Assembly (NCBI GenBank): GCA_965215765.1
Contig: OZ244118.1
Coordinates: 1,550,001-1,614,000, forward strand
Source of the DNA: G965212025 sp965215765
GTDB lineage: Bacteria > Pseudomonadota > Gammaproteobacteria > Poriferisulfidales > Oxydemutatoraceae
DNA length: 64,000 nt
Direction of reading: 5' to 3'
Part shown: positions 8,000 through 16,055 of the stretch, in pieces
How positions within the stretch are numbered: the first letter of the stretch is position 1
Layout of the letters: each line of letters opens with the position of its first letter
Translations under genes and position numbers: made by a program
The notes under the pieces: generated by a model
Seen by the model: the letters and a program-made list of their open reading frames with translations, nothing else
Database searches by the model: none
What the model was told of the DNA's origin: nothing

Positions 8000-9228
8000 T
8001 TTGGGTTCTCCTGTTGTTGTTTTCCTGCCTGACATCCGGTCTCGCTTCTGTCAAAGCCGAGAGTATCAAGGAAGGAATGTTCGTGCAAAAACTGGCGCTG
8101 TGGCGAAACGGAAACCAGAGAGGTCGGACTCGCCAGCAGGATCGGCTGGCGAAGTTGCCCGTTCCATGTCCTGAATGTCATTTTCTCTCCTTTGTATCCG
8201 GCCAGCTCAAACCGTTCGCCACGCAGGTACTTCCACAAGGTGTCCTGCTCGTTTGAAAGGGTTCGGATAGCCGCTTCGGAAACAGATCTGGTCGTGAGCC
8301 AGACCTTGTAATCCATTTCAGACATTCTTTTTCCGTAGTTTTTCAGAAAGCGGCTTTGAATTTGCGCAGCTCCCCATCTTTCATGGGTCCGGTGCCAAGT
8401 TACGGGGAACAATCCTTGCGTGCCCACGACGACTTCCGGTGTCCAGGTTCTGTACATCAGGTATTCGCCGAATTCCCCCAGAACATCTGCAACGACCAGT
8501 ACATCGTACTCTTCGACCTGGGTAAAGACCGGTACGCTGGAAGCTGCTGTGCGTCGCATGTCTGGTCCAAAATCCCATGTTTTTTCAGCCACTACTTTGG
8601 CTCCGAATTTTTTTGCCGAGCGGCGGAAAGCGCTTGCCATTTTTTGATCCCGCTCGCGCGTGCCGGTAACCAGGAACCACTTTCTCCAGCGTTTCGTGAC
8701 CAGATACTGGGCAAGTCCGTCAGCTCGCATTGCGTCGCTTGGGGTGATGTGCAGAACATTCTCCCGGCAATCGCGAGTACGCAGGAGGTCGTCACCGGAA
8801 CCGACGTTGAAGAACCCTGCGGATTTTCCCTCCTTTGAGTCGGCCAGGCGCAACAGCTCAGTTGCGCTCGCGTCAATGGCAAAATTGCGGATTCCTTTGG
8901 CGTAAAGTGTTTGAAAGGCAGCGAGCAAGTCACCTTTGTGAGGGACGATTACGTGCTCGTAAACGAAATGCAATCCCATAAATTTGCCGGTTCCATTGCT
9001 GTCAACCGTGCCTTGTTCTCCGCCCGCAACCCCGTCATCTTCCGGCGGCAAGTCCAGATTGGATAATTTTGGCAGTTGTTCGCCGGCTTTTTTCAGGTAA
9101 GCAAGGTGTACGGTCTTGCTTTCTTCGGCGTGTACAGTCAGGGATGTCGTGAAAAAGACACCAGGAAGTGTGAGAAAGAGGATCCCGACGCAAAGGCGCC
9201 GGATGGGATCCAGACAGCTTTGATCCAT
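7996..9228 (-). CDS. ABC substrate-binding-like protein of PQQ-alcohol-oxidation cluster (PedA-like)
   Basis: A periplasmic type I binding-protein fold of the branched-chain amino-acid-binding kind, in the subfamily associated with PQQ-dependent alcohol dehydrogenases. The start is at ATG 9228 (MDQSCLDPIRRL), giving a signal peptide ending near VHAEE; ATG 9276 is less likely. Recognisable parts are VHLAYLKKAG, FFNVGSGDDLLR, HITPSDAMRADGLAQYL and VVGTQGLFPVTWHRTHERWG. It is first in the four-gene minus-strand operon (binding protein, propeller, ATPase, permease). No alcohol dehydrogenase is in view. Confidence 0.85.
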   Translation of the reverse strand: MDQSCLDPIRRLCVGILFLTLPGVFFTTSLTVHAEESKTVHLAYLKKAGEQLPKLSNLDLPPEDDGVAGGEQGTVDSNGTGKFMGLHFVYEHVIVPHKGDLLAAFQTLYAKGIRNFAIDASATELLRLADSKEGKSAGFFNVGSGDDLLRTRDCRENVLHITPSDAMRADGLAQYLVTKRWRKWFLVTGTRERDQKMASAFRRSAKKFGAKVVAEKTWDFGPDMRRTAASSVPVFTQVEEYDVLVVADVLGEFGEYLMYRTWTPEVVVGTQGLFPVTWHRTHERWGAAQIQSRFLKNYGKRMSEMDYKVWLTTRSVSEAAIRTLSNEQDTLWKYLRGERFELAGYKGEKMTFRTWNGQLRQPILLASPTSLVSVSPQRQFLHEHSFLDTLGFDRSETGCQAGKQQQENPK

Positions 9229-9347
9229 GACTTTGATTGTATCAACCTGCGGTTCGGTCTTAAAGGTCAAGGTCATGGTCTCGCGCGTGCCGCACCTAGT
9301 TTCCCGGAAGAGGCACAGCTGGTTTTTGTCAGCACTTTGGCGTCCGT

Positions 9348-9611
9348 TGCTTCATGGCGTGTCTGCTGCGTGGTGCCTGAGGCGTGTCGGCTGGCGGCGA
9401 GAGTTCCAGAGTGGTTCTCCTGATTCTTAAGAGCGCCGCTTTTCACGGTCGCCGCAGAAAAGTAGTCGCATATCCCGTGCCAACTGCTTCACGGCGTGTC
9501 TGCTGCGTGGTGCCTGAGGCGTGTCGGCTGGCGGGCGAGAGTTCCAAAGTGGTTCTCCTGATTCTTAAGAGTGCCGCTTTTCACAGCCGCCGCAGAAAAG
9601 TAGTCGCATAC
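9348..9611. repeat. Tandem repeat, 2 copies, 137-bp period
   Basis: Two direct copies of about 126 bp (9348-9473 and 9485-9611), both containing GGTGCCTGAGGCGTGTCGGC and AAAAGTAGTCGCATA, with a few substitutions and one G insertion. It lies in the divergent gap between the PQQ-associated cluster and ccmA. The gap of about 460 bp otherwise holds no supported gene; promoters for both directions must lie here but I cannot place them. Confidence 0.85.
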
Positions 9612-9692
9612 CACCTGCCATGAGTGTGGCTTTCATGAATGTGCGTATAATTCCGAGCGGGAACCTGTCTCGTTCCTTCTGCCAAACCCCTG

Positions 9693-10328
9693 ATGCTTGA
9701 AGCCCGATCATTGTCGTTATCCAGAGGTGGTGCCTTGCTTTGGCGAGACCTTTCTTTCGTTCTGGGCAGTGGTGAAATATTGGAAATCAGAGGCTCTAAC
9801 GGGGTCGGCAAAACATCCTTGTTGCGTGTTATGACCGGGTTGACACCACCGAATTCAGGGGAAGTGTTTTGGCGTAAGGAGCCCATCAAAGACGATATAG
9901 ATGATTACCGGAACGCCATGAGTTATGTGGGTCACCAAAGCGCGCTCAGGGGAGAACTGAGTGCTTGTGAGAACCTGCTTTTTTCCAGCAATTTGAAAAA
10001 TCAGGCGGTAGACGAAAGTGACGTCAGGCAAATCGCTGGTGTGCTGGCAGTTGAAAATTTTCTGGACAAGCCGTGCGGCTCTTTGTCGGAAGGACAGCGC
10101 AAACGCGTCGCCTTGAGTCGTTTGTTGCTGGAGAAGGCCCTGCTGTGGATACTTGACGAACCTTTGTCGGCTCTTGATGAGGATGGGGCGAGGCGTTTGA
10201 CTGGCATGATTGAACAGCACTTGGCGGGTGGGGGCGCGGCTTTGGTTGCTGCACACGTTGCAATTCCGGTAGCGGGGAAAAAATCGCGCAGTTTGGTACT
10301 GCCGGATCGGAAAAGCTCGGCATCCTGA
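9693..10328 (+). CDS. ccmA: Cytochrome c maturation ATPase CcmA
   Basis: ATPase of the CcmABCD complex that releases haem-loaded CcmE. Walker A is GSNGVGKT (residues 34-41), the Q-loop region VGHQSALRGELSACENL, the signature LSEGQRKR (Ser-Glu-Gly-Gln, common in CcmA), and Walker B ALLWILDEPLSALD. It is first of a plus-strand ccmABCDEFGHI operon; ccmB starts 13 bp after its stop. Confidence 0.95.
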   Translation: MLEARSLSLSRGGALLWRDLSFVLGSGEILEIRGSNGVGKTSLLRVMTGLTPPNSGEVFWRKEPIKDDIDDYRNAMSYVGHQSALRGELSACENLLFSSNLKNQAVDESDVRQIAGVLAVENFLDKPCGSLSEGQRKRVALSRLLLEKALLWILDEPLSALDEDGARRLTGMIEQHLAGGGAALVAAHVAIPVAGKKSRSLVLPDRKSSAS

Positions 10329-10341
10329 AAGCGAACGCATA

Positions 10342-10998
10342 ATGGGCGCAGTACTGAAAAGAGAGTTCTTGATTTTGTTGCGGCACCGCGCTGCCTGGGT
10401 GGAGCCTGTCGTGTTTTTCAGTCTGGTGCTTTTGTTGTTTCCGCTCGCGACCACTACGAGCGACGACTTCATTGTGCGCTTGGCTCCAGGTGCTTTGTGG
10501 GTGGCAGCCATGCTCGCCAATCTTTTGTCTATGGAGAGATTTCTGCGCCCGGACTACGAGACTGGCGTACTCGAACAGTTTTGCCTCTCGCCTCGGCCGC
10601 TTTCGCTTTTGTTGCTTGCCAAAATTTTTGTGCATTGGCTTTCAACGGGAGTTCCCATCAGTGTTTTGGCACCGCTCTATGGTCTTTTGCTGGGGCTGCC
10701 TGAGCAGGCACTCTGGGTGGCTTTTCTGTCTCTATTATTGGGTACTGCCATCATCACTCTGGTCAGCGCAGTGGGAGCGGCACTCGTGGTAACTTTGCGC
10801 AGAAGCAGCATGTTGCTTGGGCTCGTCATGTTGCCGTTTTACGTGCCGCCGTTGATTTTTGGTGCCCGCGCTGTTGATTTCGCTGCAACTGGCCTCAGTT
10901 CAACTGGTCTTTTGCTGATTCTGGCTGCCATTCTCATATTGGGACTGATTGTGTTTTCGGTTCTGGCAGCCAGTGCCTTGCGCGTGGTGATGGAATGA
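10342..10998 (+). CDS. ccmB: Haem exporter protein CcmB
   Basis: Inner-membrane subunit of CcmABCD, 218 aa with six hydrophobic segments. CcmB-typical stretches are AAWVEPVVFFSLVLLLFPLA, RFLRPDYETGVLEQFCLSP, LRRSSMLLGLVMLPFYVPPLIF and a C-terminal SALRVVME. The usual N-terminal RELLLALR-type motif is here KREFLILLRHR. Confidence 0.95.
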   Translation: MGAVLKREFLILLRHRAAWVEPVVFFSLVLLLFPLATTTSDDFIVRLAPGALWVAAMLANLLSMERFLRPDYETGVLEQFCLSPRPLSLLLLAKIFVHWLSTGVPISVLAPLYGLLLGLPEQALWVAFLSLLLGTAIITLVSAVGAALVVTLRRSSMLLGLVMLPFYVPPLIFGARAVDFAATGLSSTGLLLILAAILILGLIVFSVLAASALRVVME

Positions 10999-11095
10999 AG
11001 CACTCAGCTCGTGAAGGGACGTATAGGCGGGAGGCTTTTTCCGGTAGGCGAATCGCGGAAACTGGCGGGCTCTGTGATTTGCCAACATCGGTATT

Positions 11096-11806
11096 TTGCT
11101 CGTGAATTTGGGGAAACTGGCGGCACTTCGTGGCTTCGTGGGTTGGGCAGAGCGCGTATACCCAAAGGTCTTGTTGCTGAGTGTTTTCGTCATTGCGTTC
11201 GGCTTTGTCTGGGGATTGTTTTTTGCCCCCGCTGATTATGAACAGGGGGATGCCTACCGGATTATTTACGTTCACGTCCCGGCGGCGTGGTTGTCTTTGT
11301 TTGTTTATATGGTCATGGCGTTCATGGCCGTTTTGGCGTTGGTATGGCGCATCAGGATCGCGGAACTGGCTTGTCTGGAGTGTGCGCGCATCGGCGCATC
11401 ATTTACACTGCTTGCCTTGTTGACCGGCATGATTTGGGGGCGCCCCATGTGGGGAGCGTTCTGGGCATGGGATGCCCGTCTGGTGTCTGAATTGGTGCTA
11501 CTGTTTATATATATTGGTGTGATTTCCTTGGCAACAGCGATTCCCAATCCTGGGAAAGCGGCGCGTGTCGCGTGCATCCTGGTGATTCTGGGTGTGGTGA
11601 ATGTGCCGATCGTGCATTTTTCCGTAGAGTGGTGGAACACCTTGCATCAAGGGCCGACCGTGACGCGCTTTGCTACGCCTGCTGCGCATCCGGACATTTT
11701 GTGGCCGCTGCTCACTTCTGCTGCGGGATTTATGATGTACTTTCTGGGCGTGCTGCTGCTCAGACTGTGTCATGTGATTGCCATGCGCCAACAGGCGGCT
11801 GGCTGA
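11096..11806 (+). CDS. ccmC: Haem-handling protein CcmC
   Basis: Loads haem onto CcmE. It has the tryptophan-rich WWD-type motif in WGAFWAWDARLVSELVLLF and the two flanking haem-ligand histidines (YVHVPAAWLSL and VHFSVEWWNTLHQGP). 236 aa and six membrane helices. The start is uncertain: TTG 11096 or GTG 11102, neither with a strong ribosome site. About 97 bp separate it from ccmB. Its last 54 bases are repeated 154 bp downstream, joined to a partial ccmD. Confidence 0.93.
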   Translation: MLVNLGKLAALRGFVGWAERVYPKVLLLSVFVIAFGFVWGLFFAPADYEQGDAYRIIYVHVPAAWLSLFVYMVMAFMAVLALVWRIRIAELACLECARIGASFTLLALLTGMIWGRPMWGAFWAWDARLVSELVLLFIYIGVISLATAIPNPGKAARVACILVILGVVNVPIVHFSVEWWNTLHQGPTVTRFATPAAHPDILWPLLTSAAGFMMYFLGVLLLRLCHVIAMRQQAAG

Positions 11807-12051
11807 AGAAGGGCTGGAAGTCATGGACTGGGGAAGCTGGTTTACGATGGGTGGTCGTGGGAGCCATGGAGGCTACGTCTGGTCAGCGTACGCCATTGCC
11901 GGTGTGCTGCTGCTCAGACTGTGTCATGTGATTGCCATGCGCCAACAGGCGGCTGGCTAAAGAAGGGCTGGAAGTCATGGACTGGGGAAGCTGGTTTACG
12001 ATGGGTGGCTATGGGGGCTATGTCTGGTCAGCGTACGCCATTGCCGGCGTG
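11753..12051. repeat. Tandem duplication across the ccmC/ccmD joint, 154-bp unit
   Basis: The ccmC tail, the spacer and the first half of ccmD occur twice with an offset of 154 bp. The joint lies in GTGCTGCT, which is shared by ccmC and ccmD. The first copy carries 9 extra bases in the ccmD part (GGTCGTGGGAGCCATGG versus GGCTATGGGGG). Because 154 is not a multiple of three, no in-frame fusion of whole genes results. Confidence 0.92.
11823..11960 (+). pseudogene. Chimeric ccmD-ccmC mini-gene (45 aa)
   Basis: An intact 45-codon frame made by the 154-bp duplication. The first about 29 residues are CcmD-like (MDWGSWFTMGGRGSHGGYVW, then SAYAIAGV) and the rest is the CcmC tail (LLRLCHVIAMRQQAAG). 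It keeps the ccmD start region, including the upstream AAGGGCTGG, and so could be translated as a one-helix membrane peptide. Whether it has any role in CcmABC assembly is unknown; I class it as a duplication product. Confidence 0.7.
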
Positions 12052-12132
12052 GTGCTGCTTTTGAACGCGTATTTGCCGCTCAGAGCCTTGCGGCGCATCC
12101 GCAGGCAAGAGCAGGAGAAAAAACCTCGATAG
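11977..12132 (+). CDS. ccmD: Haem exporter protein CcmD
   Basis: A 51-aa single-pass membrane peptide required to release holo-CcmE from CcmABC. It starts MDWGSWFTMGGYGGYVWSAY, has one hydrophobic helix (AIAGVVLLLNAYLPL) and a strongly basic cytoplasmic tail (RALRRIRRQEQEKKPR), as expected for CcmD. Its TAG stop directly abuts the ccmE ATG. Confidence 0.93.
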   Translation: MDWGSWFTMGGYGGYVWSAYAIAGVVLLLNAYLPLRALRRIRRQEQEKKPR

Positions 12133-12576
12133 ATGAAAGCGCAACAAAAACGGCGGATGATTTTTGTTCTTGTGTTGGGTCTTGGCAGTGCCTTGGCCAC
12201 GGCTTTGACTCTGTATGCATTGAACGAGAATCTTTTGTATTTTTATACTCCCAGCCAAGTGGCTGGAGGTGAGGTACCTGACGGGGCTTCTTTCAACTTG
12301 GGTGGTATGGTGGTGACAGGCAGCGTCAAGCACGCAACGGACGGAGCCAGTGTGCATTTTGAATTGCAGGATCAGGAAGTGCGTGTTCTGGTGGCGTACA
12401 CCGGGTTGCTCCCTGACCTGTTTCGCGAAGGGCAGGGGATTGTTGCGACCGGAAAGCTCAGTGATGATGGAACTTTTATGGCGCACAATGTGCTTGCCAA
12501 GCACGACGAAAACTACATGCCGGCAGGCACAGTTGACTTCATGAAGGGCGGTAAACCACTGTCTATCCCCCAATAA
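12133..12576 (+). CDS. ccmE: Periplasmic haem chaperone CcmE
   Basis: Covalently carries haem from CcmC to CcmF. An N-terminal anchor helix (residues about 8-30) is followed by an OB-fold domain (GGMVVTGSVKH and VHFELQD segments). The haem-binding histidine lies in VLAKHDENYMP with the downstream tyrosine present, so it is the classical HxxxY type. 147 aa, normal length. Confidence 0.96.
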   Translation: MKAQQKRRMIFVLVLGLGSALATALTLYALNENLLYFYTPSQVAGGEVPDGASFNLGGMVVTGSVKHATDGASVHFELQDQEVRVLVAYTGLLPDLFREGQGIVATGKLSDDGTFMAHNVLAKHDENYMPAGTVDFMKGGKPLSIPQ

Positions 12577-12600
12577 GCGAAAACTGTCTGGGGGAGTACT

Positions 12601-14586
12601 GTGGGGGCGATGGGTAATTTTTGGTGGGCCGAGTTGGCTCCCATGGCACCTTGGCTGGGTCGTTTTGCCTTGCTCACGGCCACCTTGGTCGCAGTCTTGC
12701 AGTCGCTTTTCTCCTTTTTGCCATTTTCGGTGCTCCACCAGGGGGTCGCGGCGGCTGCCCGCGTTCATGCTGCTCTCGTTCTGCTCGCATTTGTCTGCCT
12801 TGGCGTTGCTTTTCTGGCCGACGACTTCAGCGTGGTGTATGTGGCGCAGAATTCCAATGTTCTTCTGCCTGTGCAATACAAGCTTTCTGCTATCTGGGGG
12901 GCGCATGAAGGTTCGCTGCTTCTTTGGGTACTGATACTGAGTAGCTGGACTGTCGCTTTGACGCTGTTTGGCAAAGGTCTGGAGCGACAGCTTTTACGCC
13001 ATGCACTCGGAGTTCTGGGTTTGGTCAGCATCGGGTTTTTGTTGTTCATGCTGTTGACTTCAGACCCTTTTGCCAGGCAGTTTCCAGTGCCGGAGATCGG
13101 GCGAGATCTGAACCCCTTGTTACAGGATCCCGGGCTGATTTTTCATCCCCCTATGCTGTATATGGGCTACGTCGGTTTTTCTGTGGTTTTTGCTCTGGCG
13201 TGCGCAGCACTGTTGGCTGGTCGATTGGATACGGCCTGGGCGCATTGGTCGCGGCCTTGGGCACTGTTCTCTTGGGTGTTTCTGACGCTCGGGATTACGT
13301 TGGGAAGCTGGTGGGCGTATCACGAGCTGGGTTGGGGAGGCTGGTGGTTCTGGGATCCGGTTGAAAACGCGTCTTTTATGCCTTGGCTCGTAGGCACGGC
13401 TCTGATCCATGCCTTGGCAGTCAGCGAGAAGCGGGACGCTTTCAAGAAATGGTCGGTGCTGTTGGCCATCCTGGCTTTTTCACTCAGCCTGTTGGGGACT
13501 TTTCTCGTGCGCTCCGGCGTGCTGATCTCCGTGCACACTTTTGCCACAGACCCGGGGCGCGGTGTGTTTATTCTGCTGTTCCTTGCCTTGGTGGTTGGAG
13601 GTGCCCTGACGCTTTACGCTTTTCGGGCGAGAAAAATTGTCAGCACGGGCGAGTTCCAGCTATTTTCGCGGGAAACTTTTTTGCTGTTGAATAATGTGTT
13701 TCTCACGGTTGCGGCAGCGTCCATATTGGTGGCGACTTTGTATCCTTTGCTGCTTGACGCGCTAGATGCCGGCAAGATTTCTGTTGGTCCGCCGTACTTC
13801 GAGTTGGTTTTTATCCCCCTGGCGTTGCCATTGGTTCTCCTGGCTGTAATTAGTCCGCGCTTGCGTTGGCAGCAGGCGTCTGTCTCGGTGTTCAAAGGAT
13901 TGCTTTTGCCGTTGACTGTGGTGCTCGCGGGGTTGGTCGTGGTCGCTTTGCTTGCCCCATGGGAGCTGAGCTTTTTGTCATGGTTCGCGGTTGCGGCTGG
14001 GCTGCTGTTGGCTGTGACGAGCCTTTGGCGATTGTGCAAAGTGGCGGCTACCGGAAAATGGTCATGGGGTACTTTTTGCGGCATGAGCATTGCACACGTT
14101 GGCGTGGGGTTGTTTGCCATCGGCGTGGCTTTGAATCACGCCTGGAGTCAGGAGAAGGAAGTGTTGCTCAGCGAGAACAGCAGTGTCCGCTTGGCCGGCT
14201 ACGAACTGCGCTTTCACACGGTTTTACAAGAGGAAGGGGCGAACTACCTGGCACAAGTCGGGGCTTTTGAAGTTTTTTCCGGTGACGAAAAAGTGGCCGA
14301 TGTCTATCCCGAGAAGCGGGTTTATCTGGTTCAGGACAAGCCAATGACGGAAGCGGCGATTTACGTGACACCCCTTGCAGACTTGTATGTGGCGATAGGT
14401 GAGGAGACGCTTCCCGGGCGTTGGGTAGTGCGGGCTTATTACCGGCCTTTTATCCGCTGGGTCTGGTTTGGCACGATTTTAATGGCTTTGGGCGGCTTGC
14501 TCGCGGCGCTGGACAGACGCTATCGCTTTCGGGTTTCAAGTGAGGGTCGCTTCCGTCCAGCGTCAAGCGACGTTGAAGGTGGGTAG
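12601..14586 (+). CDS. ccmF: Cytochrome c-haem lyase subunit CcmF
   Basis: A large polytopic protein that joins haem to apocytochrome c with CcmH/CcmG. It contains the WWD haem-binding motif (WGGWWFWDPVENASFMPWL) and histidine regions such as LIFHPPMLYMGYVG and GVLISVHTFA. The start is GTG 12601 or ATG 12610 (MGNFWWAELAP); GGGGGAG precedes both. 661 aa from GTG. The last 106 bases belong to the first unit of the 226-bp tandem array, so partial copies of its 3' end lie downstream. Confidence 0.95.
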   Translation: MGAMGNFWWAELAPMAPWLGRFALLTATLVAVLQSLFSFLPFSVLHQGVAAAARVHAALVLLAFVCLGVAFLADDFSVVYVAQNSNVLLPVQYKLSAIWGAHEGSLLLWVLILSSWTVALTLFGKGLERQLLRHALGVLGLVSIGFLLFMLLTSDPFARQFPVPEIGRDLNPLLQDPGLIFHPPMLYMGYVGFSVVFALACAALLAGRLDTAWAHWSRPWALFSWVFLTLGITLGSWWAYHELGWGGWWFWDPVENASFMPWLVGTALIHALAVSEKRDAFKKWSVLLAILAFSLSLLGTFLVRSGVLISVHTFATDPGRGVFILLFLALVVGGALTLYAFRARKIVSTGEFQLFSRETFLLLNNVFLTVAAASILVATLYPLLLDALDAGKISVGPPYFELVFIPLALPLVLLAVISPRLRWQQASVSVFKGLLLPLTVVLAGLVVVALLAPWELSFLSWFAVAAGLLLAVTSLWRLCKVAATGKWSWGTFCGMSIAHVGVGLFAIGVALNHAWSQEKEVLLSENSSVRLAGYELRFHTVLQEEGANYLAQVGAFEVFSGDEKVADVYPEKRVYLVQDKPMTEAAIYVTPLADLYVAIGEETLPGRWVVRAYYRPFIRWVWFGTILMALGGLLAALDRRYRFRVSSEGRFRPASSDVEGG

Positions 14587-16055
14587 GCAATGGTTCCGGC
14601 GTCATGCGTTTGTGGTTTTCAATTTGATTCTCTGCGGCCGGCAGGGCGGGTGCTCGTGAGGTACTTCCTCCCTTTGGTGGTCTTTGCAGGTCTTGTCAGC
14701 TTTTTTAATGGCTTTGGGTGGCTTGCTCGCGGCGCTGGACAGACGCTATCGCTTTCGGATTTCAAGTGAGGGTCGCTTCCGTTCAGCAGCAAGCGACGTT
14801 GATGGTGGGTAGGCAATGGTTCCTGCGTCATGCGTTTGTGGTTTTCAATCTGATTCTCTGCGGCCGGCAGGGCGGGTGCTCGTGAGGTACTTCCTCCCTT
14901 TGGTGATCTTTGCAGGCCTTGTCAGCTTTTTTAATGGCTTTGGGTGGTTTGCTCGCGGCGCTGGACAGACGCTATCGCTTTCGGGTTTCAAGTGAGGGTC
15001 GCTTCCGTCCAGCGTCAAGCGACGTTGATGGTGGGTAGGCAATGGTTCCGGCGTCATGCGTTTGTGTTTTTCAATTTGATTCTCTGCGGCAGGCAGGGCG
15101 GGTGCTCGTGAGGAACTTCCTCCCTTTGGTGATCTTTGCAGGACTTGTCAGCTTTTTTAATGGCTTTGGGTGGTTTGCTCGCGGCGCTGGACAGACGCTA
15201 TCGCTTTCGGGTTTCAAGTGAGGGTCGCTTCCGGCCAGCGGCAAGCGATGTTGATGGTGGGTAGGCAATGGTTCCGGCGTCATGCGTTTGTGGTTTTCAA
15301 TTTGATTCTCTGCGACAGGCAGGGCGGGCGCTCGTGAGGTACTTCCTCCCTTTGGTGATCTTTGCAGGCCTTGTCAGCTTTTTTAATGGCTTTGGGCGGC
15401 TTGCTCGCGGTGCTGGACAGACGCTATCGCTTTCGGGTTTCAAGTGAGGGTCGCTCCCGGCCAGCGGCAAGCGATGTTGATGGTGGGTAGGCAATGGTTC
15501 CGGCGTCATGCGTTTGTGGTTTTCAATTTGATTCTCTGCGGCAGGCAGGGCGGGCGCTCGTGAGGTACTTCCTCCCTTTGGTGGTCTTTGCAGGCCTTGT
15601 CAGCTTTTTTAATGGCTTTGGGTGGCTTGCTCGCGGCACTGGACAGACGCTATCGCTTTCGGGTTTCAAGTGAGGGTCGCTTCCGGCCAGCAGCAAGCGA
15701 CGTTGATGGTGGGTAGGCAATGGTTCCGGCGTCATGCGTTTGTGGTTTTCAATTTGATTCTCTGCGACAGGCAGGGCGGGCGCTCGTGAGGTACTTCCTC
15801 CCTTTGGTGATCTTTGCAGGCCTTGTCAGCTTTTTTAATGGCTTTGGGCGGCTTGCTCGCGGCGCTGGACAGACGCTATCGCTTTCGGATTTCAAGTGAG
15901 GGTCGCTTCCGTCCAGCGGCAAGCGATGTTGATGGTGGGTAGGCAATGGTTCCTGCGTCATGCGTTTGTGGTTTTCAATTTGATTCTCTCCGGCAGGCAG
16001 GGCGGGCGCTCGTGAGGTACTTCCTCCCTTTGCTGGTCTTTGCGGCCTTGTCAGC
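14481..16055. repeat. Tandem array, 7 units of 226 bp, from ccmF 3' end to ccmG 5' end
   Basis: Unit starts (AATGGCTTTGGG) are at 14481, 14707, 14933, 15159, 15385, 15611 and 15837. Each unit holds the last part of ccmF, its stop, the spacer and the first codons of ccmG. The first unit is the real ccmF end and the last is the real ccmG start. The joint shares TTTT between ccmF and ccmG. The internal units share changes absent from the true gene ends, for example an extra A (GCAGG versus GCGG), so the array has been homogenised. Confidence 0.96.
14656..15899 (+). other. Six copies of a 37-aa membrane mini-frame within the 226-bp array
   Basis: In each internal unit the ccmG GTG start opens a frame (14656-14769, then every 226 bp to 15786-15899). 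It reads VRYFLPLVVFAGLVSFFNGF, then GWLARGAGQTLSLSDFK or SGFK, and stops at TGA. The first half is the CcmG signal anchor; the second half is ccmF DNA read in another frame because of the extra A. All six are open. They could be translated small membrane peptides or simply decayed repeat units; without the A the frame would run on in the ccmF frame. Confidence 0.5.

Noticed and set aside
7001..8032. 343-codon plus-strand frame
   Set aside because: Antisense to the beta-propeller gene, which has signal peptide, repeats and a ribosome site.
14619..15961. Six identical-length minus-strand 70-codon frames spaced by 226 bp
   Set aside because: They are the antisense of the ccmF/ccmG tandem array, with Pro/Arg-rich composition and no ribosome sites; their regular spacing only reflects the repeat.
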